64,000 nt of DNA from Sphaerolaimus hirsutus (taxonomy: Eukaryota > Nematoda > Chromadorea > Monhysterida > Sphaerolaimidae): positions 2,542,001 to 2,606,000 of the forward strand of contig OZ038456.1 of the NCBI GenBank assembly GCA_964036195.1. Reading direction: 5' to 3'. The position numbers and the translations under genes were made by a program. The notes beneath the pieces are model-generated. The model had not been told where the DNA came from. It searched no databases and saw only the letters and a list, made by a program, of their open reading frames with translations. Positions 53,431 through 64,000 of this stretch are shown here, piece by piece; position 1 is the first letter of the stretch; every line of letters starts with the position of its first letter.

Positions 53431-56400
53431 TTGTGCCTACACACACTAGTTTACCATGTGACTGATGGGAAAACTCAAATGGCGACATGTCGCCATTCAG
53501 TATTCCCATATTGCATGTACAATGATTTAGTAGTGGAAAAAAGTGTGTGTTGGTTTCGGCAAGTCACAATTTTTCCCAACATGAATGCAATAGTGGAAAA
53601 CTGATTGGAAAATGTCACCATGTGGCAACACTTCTTGAATGTTGCCATACCACATGGCGACATGTCGCCATTGTTGCCATTGTCACATGGACAACTATAA
53701 TTCAATTTTTGACATGTGAATGCAATAAGTGAAAACTGAAAAACTTTGCTGTGTAAGCAAAACTGTTGAACTAGCAATTAACCACAGCCATTTTTGACAT
53801 GCAGACAGAGGAGGAGGAGGAGGGGGAGGAGGGCAACGTGAACAAATGTGATGTTGTATCAACACAGTTTAATCTGTGAAAGTACTGAAATCATGCTTTA
53901 TCAGATACATATTTAGTATTTTTGTGTTTTACATGTGATACATTTGTTTTTGATTTTGTTAATTTTTCACTCTTGATATTTGTTACTGTTTTTCATTGTA
54001 TATTTTTAACAAAAATATCATGTACACAACTGTTGTTTTCCATTTTACTTTTTACATATGCGAGAAATATTACAGACAATACAATTGTAAAAAGACAGCA
54101 ATGAATGTTTTTGAGAAAGATGTATGTGAATAATGCCTTAGTAAATGGAATCATGCATTAGGATCAGAATTTTGAAAAATGTAATGGGAACACAAACATT
54201 ACAAACAAAAACATGATTATTGTATTTTGACCATATTTCTTGAGCTGTTCATAGCTGTAATTGTATTGCACAAAATTCAAAAAAGTGAATGAGATTGTAT
54301 AAGTGACTGTATTGGAAATTTCTTGCTAAACCTATTTCCAAATGAATTAAACAAAGTCAAATAAAAGACTTCAAAAGTAAACACTGCTATTCTTATTCAC
54401 CAGTAATTACAAATAACACTGTTTGCACTGTTTAAAAATGCATGTTGAGTTTTCACAATGTGCCAGCATGTTGACAATATTCCTTGGCTTAATAGCAGTT
54501 TTTGCAATGCATGAAGCAGTTTTCCATATTGTCTGTCATTATCAGAACAGTATGCATACACATTGTGAAAACTGGCGACACATGGCGACATGTGGCGACA
54601 GGTGGCGACAAGAAATGTGGCCACACTTGTCGGCAGTTTTCACAATATGCAAGCCACTGTGGAAAACTGTCGCCATGGTGACAAAAACGGTGTCGAAATG
54701 TCGCCATTTTTGTCACCATATCGGTGAGTTTCAAAATGTCGGTCAAAATGTCGCGTGGCCACTTTGAAAAAGTATCTTTAAACGAGACATGAATGGACCA
54801 GATATGTGAAATTTAAAGGTCTTATGCAGAATTTTTTCCTCTATTTTTGGTAGAGAGATGGGCACTTGGCGATATGTATTAAATGAATAATAATTTTTTC
54901 AATTTTTTGAGTTTTCACATGGTTTTCATGGCGACAACCATGGCGACAGTAAAGAAAATAGTAGTTTGACACAAATAATGTCATGTTAGGAAAACTCAAC
55001 TGAACTTTGACATGATATTTTTGGCATTTTTTTTGTAAAAATTGTACATTTCAGACAGCGGCACACATGACTACAGCTTCAAAGGATTTTATTCAGTGAT
55101 ACTCAGGGTGTCAACAAAAAGTTTTTGGCAGAAAACGGAAACAAAAATCGAAAAATTATGCTGTAATTATGCTGGAAATACAAAAATTTACAAAATTGAG
55201 AACTTGCATGCATGTTTACCAGTTTTGCTGAAACAGAAAAACTGAAAATTGAGCTGGAAAATGAATTTTTTTGAAAAGCAAACAAGTGAGCTAGAAAATG
55301 GAAGCGGAAACGGAAAAAAATTTGCCTGTGCAAAGCATAAACGGAAAATGGAAAATTGACACCCTAGTTTTGACACTTCACATGAGACTTGCCATTTTGA
55401 TTTTACACAGTTTGTGACTGCCACCAGATGGGGAATGAGATGGGGATGACTTCGTAAACAGCACAGTTTGTTTTTTTGTGGAAATTTATCACTGTTTTGA
55501 CATTTTTCTGTTCGATTTATGTATGCTAAATACTGCAGTTGGACTGGAGGGATGCGTATGAGGGGCTGGATGACGTGCAATGTGCTGATCAATGCCGTGA
55601 GAGTGAATTGAGTGACCACAGAGTGTTGAGAGAGAAAATTTAGGAGTGGATGAAGATTGCAGAGGTTGTTGTGCCCTGTATATATTGGCGAAATTGTTGA
55701 ATTTTCATAAATTTTGATGATTTTTGATGAGAGGTTTTGGATGATTGATTTGCTTGAATTTGGTTCTTCATGTGTGTGTCGCATGATTTGGTAACAATTG
55801 AAAAGCTGAATGAAAATTTCAGTACAAGTCAAAATCAGTTTTCAGCTTCTGCATGCAATGTGGGAAAACTTCATTTTTTAGCTTTTCAACTATAAAATTA
55901 GTTTAGTTTGTGATGAATGCTTCATTTGAATTTCATCTGTTGCCACATCTTTTTGTCTTTCTATAAAAGTATAATGAGCAGACAGGGTGAAAAATTCGAT
56001 TTTGAGGACATGTTTTATTTTTAGGATATGAAAAAAAAATTTAATTATCTTTTTATTGTGTAGATATATTCCATATTTTTTCAACAATATACTGAATACC
56101 TGCTGTCTCCTGTGACAAAATTGCAGCTACTTGTCAAGTGATTAAAATTTTATTGATTTTTATATGTCATACACATGAAATTCATTCATTCTTCAAACTG
56201 TGGTAATGGCAGTGTGCAATTAGTAGCAAATGAAAGAGAAAAAAAACTGTACATGGCTGTAAATTTACAAGTATTACAAACTAACCAATGTTTTTATAAA
56301 AATTATTATGTTGTTGATATTCAAAAATTATTTAAAAAAGAACAAAAGTAACTGGAAGCACAAAAATGTACATACAGATACAGTTTCACATAGTGTATCA

Positions 56401-56618
56401 CATGCAAGATAAGTAATGCTCTGGAAATCAATTTTTTAATGGTGCAAAACTCATAAAACTTTCACCACCTTTTCCAGTTTTCTCAAATGGGTGTCACAAA
56501 GGGATCATCATAAAAAAATTGCAAATGGCAGCCTTTTGCATCTGTCGCCTGCACAATGGGAAAACTAAATTTAGTTTTCACACAAAAGTCACGTGGTAAA
56601 CTAGTGTGTGTAGGGCCA
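53431..56618. mobile_element. 3.2-kb CTACACACACTA-family element
   Basis: Inverted ends CCTACACACACTAGTTTACC and GGTAAACTAGTGTGTGTAGG, the longest copy of the family here. Inside are CATGGCGACATGTCGCCA-type palindromes near both ends, a GGAGGAGGAGG run (about 53808), and at 55104-55366 a TAGGGTGTCAA-type piece. No ORF above about 214 codons and no transposase motif seen. Gene C's 5' flank starts directly after it. Confidence 0.6.
55104..55366. mobile_element. Small TAGGGTGTCAA-family element
   Basis: CAGGGTGTCAACAAAAAG to GGAAAATTGACACCCTA; no matching 8-bp flank found. Confidence 0.6.
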
Positions 56619-56626
56619 ATGTGGCA

Positions 56627-56832
56627 CTTTTCCATCAACATCAGCCCCAGTTCACTTAATACAGATTGAGTGTCTGTTCCGCAACGGGATGACAAGTTGA
56701 CAGTTGTTCAGAGTCTAAATAGGTACATTGAAATTAGTCTTTCAAGGAGCGACCTTTGCTCAGTTGTGAATTTTTTGTTTTCACCAACTTCATTTTAGTC
56801 GAGGATCAGTTAAAACATTTAAACATCTAAAA
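56627..56832 (+). promoter_or_regulatory. Conserved 5' flank of cysteine-rich gene C
   Basis: Same blocks and order as upstream of gene A (GTGTCTGTTCCGCA, GACAAGTTGACAG, AGTCTTTCAA, CACCAACTTCATT). Confidence 0.55.
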
Positions 56833-56880
56833 ATGCAGCCCCAACTCGGAATTGCATTTCTATGTCTTCTGGCCATTGGT
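56833..56880 (+). CDS. Secreted cysteine-rich protein, copy C, signal-peptide exon only
   Basis: MQPQLGIAFLCLLAIG followed by the donor GTAAGT, one or a few residues different from exon 1 of A and B and the same length of 16 codons. No exon 2 is found in the remaining 7 kb. Intron 1 spans about 5.6 kb in A and 5.4 kb in B, so exon 2 could lie in the gap, beyond the window, or be lost. The minus-strand exons from 60.4 kb favour truncation or a very long intron. Confidence 0.7.
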
Positions 56881-57396
56881 GTAAGTTGTCTGATTCACAG
56901 CTCATCTGCGCTATGCACATAAGTTGACCACAGGTTCGCTGAGTGGTCAACTAAAAATTAGGCGTCCACTTCTAAAAGTCAATAAATCTAAAATTTCGAA
57001 AATTGAGTTAAGCACGGAAATGATATCTATGTAGAATCGGTTCAGCACCCACACGTTGCTCACCCTTCAACAACATTTTGTTGGACGCCATTTAACCGTT
57101 TTTAGCATGTCAGATTTTGACAGTTTTGGGATGGATGATTAGGAAATTTTTGAACAATTTTTGAAAAAATCTCCAATAAAAACTAAAGTCAGGCTGTATT
57201 TGAAGGTTGTGCTTCTAAAAGTACCGATCTAAAACTACCGATCTAAAAGTACCGATCTACGATTTTGTGATAATGGCAATTGAAAGTTTGGAGTATGCAA
57301 TTCCCATACATGGGTATTGGGTATCGGAATTTTGGGTATGGGTATTTCAGCCATATTGTTGGGTATCCACATGCATGGGTATAATCATTGCTTTAA

Positions 57397-59112
57397 AGCG
57401 GGAATTAGAGCTCAGCGTCGATTCGACGTGAAATGATGACGTGAAATGTTGTCGTGAAATTAATTACACGAGTGTGGATCATGCTACGGGTCTACAATTT
57501 TCTAAGGATAATATATGAATCAATACCTTAATCGTGTCCAATACTGAATGTTATCAGCCACAACTAGAGCGAATTGAAAAATTCAATTTTTATCATTTCA
57601 CGTCATCATCATTTCACGTCACAGTGTCAGGGAACAACTTGACATTTCACGTCAGACATTTGCAAGCAGCAGTAGGGTTAGCACTTGATTTTTTTAACTG
57701 ATTTTTTTATCTCATTTTTTTTAAAATCACAGGGTGGAAACTGATTTTAATTGAAAAAATCAAAAGGCAAAATTTCTGGTAGACGTCACTAGGTATTTTG
57801 CAATTTTTATGCACGCAAGCATGCAATTTCTTATGCATATTACCATTGGTATTATAGCTCAGCGTCGATTCGACGTGAAATGATGACGTGAAATGTTGTC
57901 GTGAAATTAATTACACGAGTGTGGATCATGCTACGGGTCTACAATTTTCTAAGGATAATATATGAATCAATACCTTAATCGTGTCCAATACTGAATGTTA
58001 TCAGCCACAACTAGAGCGAATTGAAAAATTCAATTTTTATCATTTCACGTCATCATCATTTCACGTCACAGTGTCAGGGAACAACTTGACATTTCACGCA
58101 AGCAACAGTCTGACGTGAAATGTCAAGTTGTTCCCTGACACTGTGATGTGAAATGATGATGACGTGAAATGATAAAAATTGAATTTTTCAATTCGCTCTA
58201 GTTGTGGCTGATAACACTCAGTATTGGACACGATTAAGGTATTGATTCATATATTATCCTTAGAAAATTGTAGACCCGTAGCATGATCAACGATGGAAAA
58301 AACACAGAAATTGAACTCAGAAACTCATTGAGTTTCTGTGTTTTTGTTTTACACAGAAACACGGAAACTCATAAATTTTGAAAAACTCAAAACTCAAATG
58401 AGTTTTTTTTTGGAGAACACAGAAACACAGAAACACGGAAACACAGAAAAGTTTTTTTGAGTTTTTGTGTGTTTTTTCAGCGAAGCGGTTGAATGCACAG
58501 AACTTTCTGATGAAATAATAAACCCCCATGGGGGTATTTCGAGGTAAACGGTAGTTGTAGTTCAAATCCATTCCGTAGTCTTCCATACAGTGCACATCCA
58601 TTGAAGAATTTTGGAGTACTGCATAAATTGTTGTTTCTGGGCATTTTGTTGCTGGTGTTGTGATGTTGATGTTCTCATTGTGGACATTTTTATGGACTTT
58701 TTTTGACACTTGAATGAATACACAAATGTTATGTGGGGTTAAAACATGTGTAAAACCAATATTTTATAAGAAAAACACTGTTTCCAGATCGAAATGCTGT
58801 AAATCGAAATTTTTTTGGGGAAAACTCGAATTTTTTGGAGAAAAAAACTTGAGTTTTTTAGAAAAAAACTAAAAAAACTCGAGTTTTTACAAAAAAAACA
58901 CAGAAATAAAAACAGAGTTATTCAAGTTTTTTTCAAGAAAAAAACTCAAAACACAGGTATTTATTTTTGAAAAACTCAAAACACAGAAAGTGTTTTTTTT
59001 TGGAGAACTTACCCATCGTTGAGCATGATCAACACTCATGTAATTAATTTCACGACGACATTTCACGTCATCATTTCACGTCGAATCGACGCTGAGCTCT
59101 AATTCCCACTTT
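57397..59112. repeat. Inverted and tandem array of a 250-bp ACGTGAAAT-rich unit
   Basis: Unit from AATTAGAGCTCAGCGTCGAT to ATTTCACG occurs at about 57403-57655, again at 57850-58098, and inverted from 58107 to 59107. The inverted copy is split by the element at 58288-59021. Short (GTCATCATTTCAC) palindromes occur in each unit. Confidence 0.7.
58288..59021. mobile_element. hAT-like element, CAACGATGG ends
   Basis: CAACGATGGAAAAAACACAG to CCCATCGTTG with perfect AGCATGAT duplications. Interior of AAACACAGAAA and AAAAACTC repeats plus a CCGTATT-family scrap at 58520-58553. Related by its ends to 35900-36688. Confidence 0.83.
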
Positions 59113-59159
59113 AGAAGCACAAAAAATAAAGTGCAGATCGGCACCTTTAGAAGTACAAT

Positions 59160-59359
59160 NNNNNNNNNNNNNNNNNNNNNNNNNNNNNNNNNNNNNNNNN
59201 NNNNNNNNNNNNNNNNNNNNNNNNNNNNNNNNNNNNNNNNNNNNNNNNNNNNNNNNNNNNNNNNNNNNNNNNNNNNNNNNNNNNNNNNNNNNNNNNNNNN
59301 NNNNNNNNNNNNNNNNNNNNNNNNNNNNNNNNNNNNNNNNNNNNNNNNNNNNNNNNNNN
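59160..59359. other. Assembly gap, 200 N
   Basis: Exactly 200 unknown bases, probably a fixed-size scaffold gap, so true distance across it is unknown. Confidence 0.98.
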
Positions 59360-59639
59360 AAAAATGCAACAAAAACCGCCATTTATAAGGTTCTGTAGAC
59401 TAATATTAGTATGTAGATGGTATGTACACTGTTCTAACGTGATTCCGACATTGTTTTAACGTGTGTTCTGCACTACGCAGAACACAAACTGCCATATTTG
59501 TGATGTACATTCTCTTTACACTCAATTTGGGGGGGGGTTTTTTCGAGGGGGGTGATTGTTTCATAGTGGTCTTGAGAGGGGGGGGTGGTCAAACGAGGGG
59601 GGGGGTATTTCGAGGTGGGGGTATTTCGAGGAAATACGG
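59360..59639. mobile_element. Right part of a CCGTATT/AATACGG MITE
   Basis: Ends TTTCGAGGAAATACGG; interior AACGTGTGTTCTGCACTACG as in 30444-30858. Its left end is lost in the gap. Confidence 0.65.
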
Positions 59640-59999
59640 TATTTTGAAATGTTAATTTTTGGAAATCAGTGGGAGTTGATGGAGGGGGGAAGTTATTTGT
59701 TTCTCTGTCATCTAACAGGGGGAAATTATTCGATTATTTACGCTAGTATAAAGAAACCGTTAAAATTAAGGATTACATTGCATTTAAATGCAAACAATAT
59801 GCCGTAAATCATAAATTGTAAATTGTAAATACTTATTCGAGGATATAGCGTATATATTTTTATGTAGCACACATACCGCAACTGGCTCTACAAGTGAGTG
59901 GTACAATATAAGAGCGAAAGAATAAAAAAGAAATCTAGTTGGATAGTAATAATTGAATAGATGATACAGTCAGTATATAAGGCATGGGAATGATTAATG

Positions 60000-60035
<36 letters not shown>

Positions 60036-60053
60036 TTTATTTATTTACGGACC
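60000..60053. repeat. Microsatellite (TTAC)n then (TTAT)n
   Basis: About ten TTAC units followed by three TTAT units. Confidence 0.9.
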
Positions 60054-60422
60054 TGAACATTTCTATCAGACACGCATAATTTTCAAACAGCTAAGCGAAA
60101 TATGCATATGCGAGGTAAAAGAAAAATTCGTAAATGTTGTACAAAGAGATACCTAATACCGTAGTAAAGAAATGTACAGAAATTACAATACACTACAACA
60201 AGCGGAGATATTATACATGAGTGACATAGATTTTTAAAGCACCAAAATGCGGAGATTTCAATTTGAGGGATTATGATGGCGAATGTTAAAAAATTTATAA
60301 CTACTTTTAAACGAATAAACCATATTCAAAAACAAAGCATACATAGAAAAACATAAAAATCATTTGCAAAAACGAAACAAAGTATCAAACACATTTTTCC
60401 ACTCCACTCTGTGATTCAGTGA

Positions 60423-63400
60423 CTATTTCTTTTTTCTCTTTTGCGGCAGCGTCTTCTTTTTCTGTAAGATAAATTCAAATTTAATCTTTTGGTAAATACT
60501 CAAATACATTTTATTACTTCCAATCTAAATAACATATTAGAAATAATTCAACCTTCACATTTTTCGTTCGAATTATATGATATGCCACAATATATTAGAG
60601 GAAACACCACAAATGTATAATGTTTAAAACCAGTACAAAGTAAGGTGTAACATATTTGGGAATGTTACATCAATATTTATATTTAATTCATAACATAACA
60701 GAATGTATACTAACGAGTTTTTTTTCCATAAATTTCAAAGCAACGTCTGCTTTGCTCACTGCACCGCGTTTCTTCGTTATCACTGTCTTGTCACTTCGTT
60801 TGACGAGTGGACCAAACACGTCTTCGATCCTGAGTGGCGGAATTTTCTTACGCGGCGGCGTCGCAGGAACAACCATAGGAGGTCTCGTTTGTATTCCATC
60901 CTGAAAACATTGTATTATTAAAAACTTTTATGATCTCAATTATTATATTGTCACTTCAAGGAATGGTACTACTAACTAATAATTAAATAAAAACGTACGT
61001 CTAAACATTAAAAATTTCACGACAAACATTCAACGTCAAACATTCCCCGTCAAACATTCCACGTCAACGGTTTAAAAAATTCAAACATGTAATTTTTGCA
61101 TTTGACGCAGAATGTCGACGTGAAATGTTTCGACGTGAAAAGATTTTAAAATCTTTTCACGTCGAAACATTTCACGTTCGACTATTGCATGCAATAGTCG
61201 AACGTGAAATGTTTCGACGTAGATTCTTGATATATACTATTTTTATGTATTTTTATGATGTAAACATAAGTGTATTATTAGATTATACAATTTTAATGCA
61301 CATTTCTTTATTTTTTTAAGAGAAAATGTACATTTCATTATTAAAATTTAAAAGTGTAACCTTTTGATAGATGACTATTTTCGTCCTTGATTCCACACAT
61401 GAATCTTTGACCGCGCCGGACCTTGGCAGCAGTTTTCGCGGCGCCCACATTTGTAGAAGTTTTTAAGTCTGTTTTGTTGACGCCGAGTTGATCGCTCACC
61501 TCGCCAACGTCGACACTGACACATGAATCTGTGATTGTAGGTAAAATAAATGAAACGTTAAATATAAAAAGACTAAGTAAGTACTTGTACATATTTAAAT
61601 AAATAATTATGAAATGTTACTGTACACTTTATAAATATTTTTTAAGCAATTTAAGACTACAATAACGTTTATTGGTGTACACTAATATATGAAATTACCT
61701 TTATTGTTGGAATCCGCAGCGCCTGAAATCTCTAAACGAGACGCAATGTCATCTGGATTTTGGATTTGTGCTGATGTCGGACGCTCAGAAACAATATGTG
61801 ACGCCGGCTCTTTTCCATGTGACATTGGGCGTTTGTCGGCAGCAGACAGATTCGGTCTTGAGCCATTTGCGGAACAGTGGCACTCGTGGTAGTTACCTAA
61901 AAATGTGATTAGCTAGTCATTCAGGGACATATCCTGGATTTTTGAGCGGGGGGGGGGGGCCGCTTGTTTACGGATCCCCCGTGTGGAGGTGGGTGTCTGG
62001 TCTGAGCCCCCTCCCTAAAATTTTACAGTAAATGAATGGCGTCATAGGGCTAGGGTTAAAACGGGATCCCGATCCCGATACCGGATCCTGTGAAATTCCG
62101 GGATTTAGCAGTCCCGATCCGAATCCGAGAAAGTCCAAAGTCCGGGATCCCGATCTCGGAAAAATTAGTGGAAATTATTAAAAGTAAAAAACGACGTTTT
62201 TGCATGCAGAAAATGTGAACGCAAACCCCCAGCGTTCATTTATCCACGTTTCTGACGTCCAACAGTTTTTGAGATCTTTATGAACAAGTGTGTATGCCAG
62301 AACATTGGCCAAAATCTCTATCCAAAGACCCCAATCCGATCCCGAAAAAAATGTCAATCCCGATCACAGTCCCGTGACCCCAATCCCGGCCAATCCCGAT
62401 CCCGATCCCGAAATATCAAAAAACCAATTGCAATCCCGATCCCGTGACACCAATCCCAGCCAATCCCGATCCCGATCCCGAAAAATCACGAACCGTCAAT
62501 TCCGATCCCGAAAATTGAATCCCGTTTGAACCGTACATAGGGCATCCATTCGATGACGCCATTATATGTTTGAGGGGGTGATTGCACAATTTTGCACAAT
62601 AATTCAAAAATATAGTTGAAAAGTTGCATTTCCAGGGATTTTTCAGGTCTCACCCAGGAATAAATACCGTGCGCCCGTCGTGCGCCACCCGGTATAAAGT
62701 GTCACATAATATTTACACATATTAACCCACCTCATTGCAATTTTCTGCAGGACAACTTTTAGCTGTGCACACTGGTCCTGGCGAATGTCGCTGGTGCTGG
62801 ATATCTCGTCACCATCGTCATCAGATAATTCAACAGTCGTGTCGTAAATCTATAAATACATGAAAATATAACATTTCATTCATATATATATATAATATAA
62901 ATGCAATTGAATGTGATTTAAATTAGAATGAAATGTTCTTTACAGTTCAATGAAATACATCAGACAGGTATATTTTTACCGGTTGTGGTTTTGTCCATAA
63001 AACTGGTCGGGGGTTGGATACAAAAGATACATCATTTTCGTTGTGGGGATGGGGCACACACGGGGGTGTATACAATATATTTGATCATGTGTGTTGTTTG
63101 TTTATTAAGCCTGGCGAAAATGGTATCAGGCACAAAACAACTCGAAACTGTGTCTACAGTTACGGAATGGCACCTAGGGTTTCAAACGGGATCCCGATCC
63201 CCCCGATCCCGGATCCCGTCAAATTCCGGATTTAGCAGTTCCCGATCCCGATCCCGAAAATTTTCAAATCCCGATCCCTATCCCGAGAAACTCCAAAGTC
63301 CGGCATCCCGATCGAAATTACAAAACATGAAAAAAAGACATTTTTGTATGCAAAAATGTGAACGCAAACCACCAGCGTCCATTTTATGCCACTTTTCTGC

Positions 63401-63956
63401 CATCCAACAGTGTTTTGAGACCTTTATAAACAACTGTGAATGCCAGAACATTGGCCAAAATCTCTATCCCAAGACCCCAATCCCGATTCCGAAAAATGCC
63501 AATCCCGATCCCGATCCCGTGACCCAATTACGGCAAATCCCGATCCCGATCACGAAATCTCAAAAAAACAATCCCGATCCAGAAAAGTCAATCCCGTTTG
63601 AAACCCTAATGGCACCATGGTACATGGCGCCTGCGAAATTCATATTCGCCACGCCACGGCGCCATGTCTGGCGCCAGCAACCGCTGTCGATGTATGTATT
63701 TTTGCCAATATATACATGAATAACTACTATTATAATGTATACAAACATACTTTTTTGTCAGTCATAAAATTGAAATAAAATATAAAATAGAAATTATTAC
63801 CTGCTACTTTTTCACGCGTGAATTTCTCGTCGGATACTGTTCTCTGTCACAATTTGCGGCGATCTCTGAGCTAGGATGATATCTCGAATTACTATCACCC
63901 TCCCTGCCAGGTGATGATCGTGGACCACGGTCGTTGTGAACGGTCGAATCGGAATT
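60423..63956 (-). CDS. Unrecognised protein gene, C-terminal exons
   Basis: Minus-strand exon candidates, 5' to 3': about 63808-63956 (DSTVHNDRGPRSSPG), 62731-62849 (ELSDDDGDEISSTSDIRQ), 61699-61896 (HECHCSANGSRPNLS), about 61338-61528 (SCVSVDVGEVSDQLGVNK) and 60715-60900 (PPRKKIPPLRIEDVFGPLVK), then 60423-60461 (KKKTLPQKRKKK, stop). Phases agree for 61699-to-61528 and for 60715-to-60461; the other joins do not close in frame, so exons or borders are missing. The protein is Ser/Asp-rich upstream and basic at the C-terminus, with lysine runs typical of nuclear signals. I do not recognise a domain. Two hAT-like elements (62051, 63175) sit in its introns and paired palindromes at 61118-61220. 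Confidence 0.5.
61118..61220. repeat. Two overlapping perfect palindromes (60 and 62 bp)
   Basis: 61118-61177 is a perfect 60-bp palindrome centred on TTTT/AAAA, and 61159-61220 a perfect 62-bp palindrome centred on GCA/TGC. They share the 19-bp unit ACGTGAAATGTTTCGACGT, which occurs three times in alternating orientation. The flank 61019-61080 has decayed AACATTCNACGTCAA units. Confidence 0.9.
62051..62535. mobile_element. hAT-like element with CCCGAT arrays
   Basis: TAGGGTTAAAACGGGATCCC to CCCGTTTGAACCGTA with perfect CATAGGGC duplications. Confidence 0.85.
63175..63608. mobile_element. hAT-like element with CCCGAT arrays
   Basis: TAGGGTTTCAAACGGGATCC to CCCGTTTGAAACCCTA with perfect ATGGCACC duplications. 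Its middle (CCTTTATAAACAACTGTGAATG) is shared with 11523-12077, 45561-46129 and 62051-62535. Confidence 0.85.
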
Positions 63957-64000
63957 CTGAAAAGCAATGTCACATTGTTCTCGTTCTCAATAGATATACA

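Noticed and set aside
62928..63719. 263-codon plus-strand ORF
   Set aside because: Most of it lies in the hAT-like element at 63175-63608 and its simple repeats; no family features, and nearby exon evidence is on the other strand.

Overview
The window is nuclear DNA of a eukaryote, most likely an animal. It holds split genes with GT-AG introns and matching codon phases, two U2-snRNA-like sequences, a mitochondrial-type presequence, a signal-peptide gene family, and very many non-autonomous DNA transposons. I cannot name the species. The U2 copies contain ATCAAAGTGTAGTATC and a 3' hairpin with CTGCACTGCTGC, which resemble protostome U2 as I recall it; this is a weak hint only. The sequence is AT-rich, with GC-richer coding islands.

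Layout. 1-3.9 kb: repeats only. 3.9-8.7 kb: a young, complete LTR retrotransposon on the minus strand (two 445-bp LTRs, one intact 867-aa gag-protease ORF, no reverse transcriptase or integrase), with about ten stem-loops in its leader. 8.7-10.1 kb: two inverted-repeat elements. 10.1-21.1 kb: a 12-exon plus-strand gene for hybrid cluster protein (Hcp, hydroxylamine/NO reductase family) with an N-terminus like a mitochondrial presequence; its introns are full of transposons, and two MITEs of one family sit inside its coding exons. 21.1-25.2 kb: repeats.

25.4-59.1 kb: a tandem cluster of small secreted cysteine-rich protein genes. Copies A (25.4-35.2 kb) and B (38.8-48.8 kb) each have five phase-matched exons. 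Copy C shows only its signal-peptide exon (56.8 kb). A U2-like sequence lies in intron 2 of both A and B, so the duplicated unit of about 13 kb carried it. Two coding exons of B are split by transposons whose borders form canonical GT-AG introns; removing them restores an ORF matching A. A 200-base assembly gap lies at 59160-59359. 60.4-64.0 kb: several minus-strand exons of an unrecognised gene, again interrupted by MITEs.

Main theme. At least four transposons sit inside coding exons of two gene families, and removing each one between its target-site repeats restores the frame. Two have ready-made GT-AG borders. Two (in Hcp) would need GT-TG borders for exact removal. This looks like transposon-driven intron gain. 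Most dispersed elements have 8-bp target duplications and termini fitting the hAT pattern YARNG. A second abundant family (CCGTATT...AATACGG) uses a TA target, shown by comparing the A and B duplicates as filled and empty sites.
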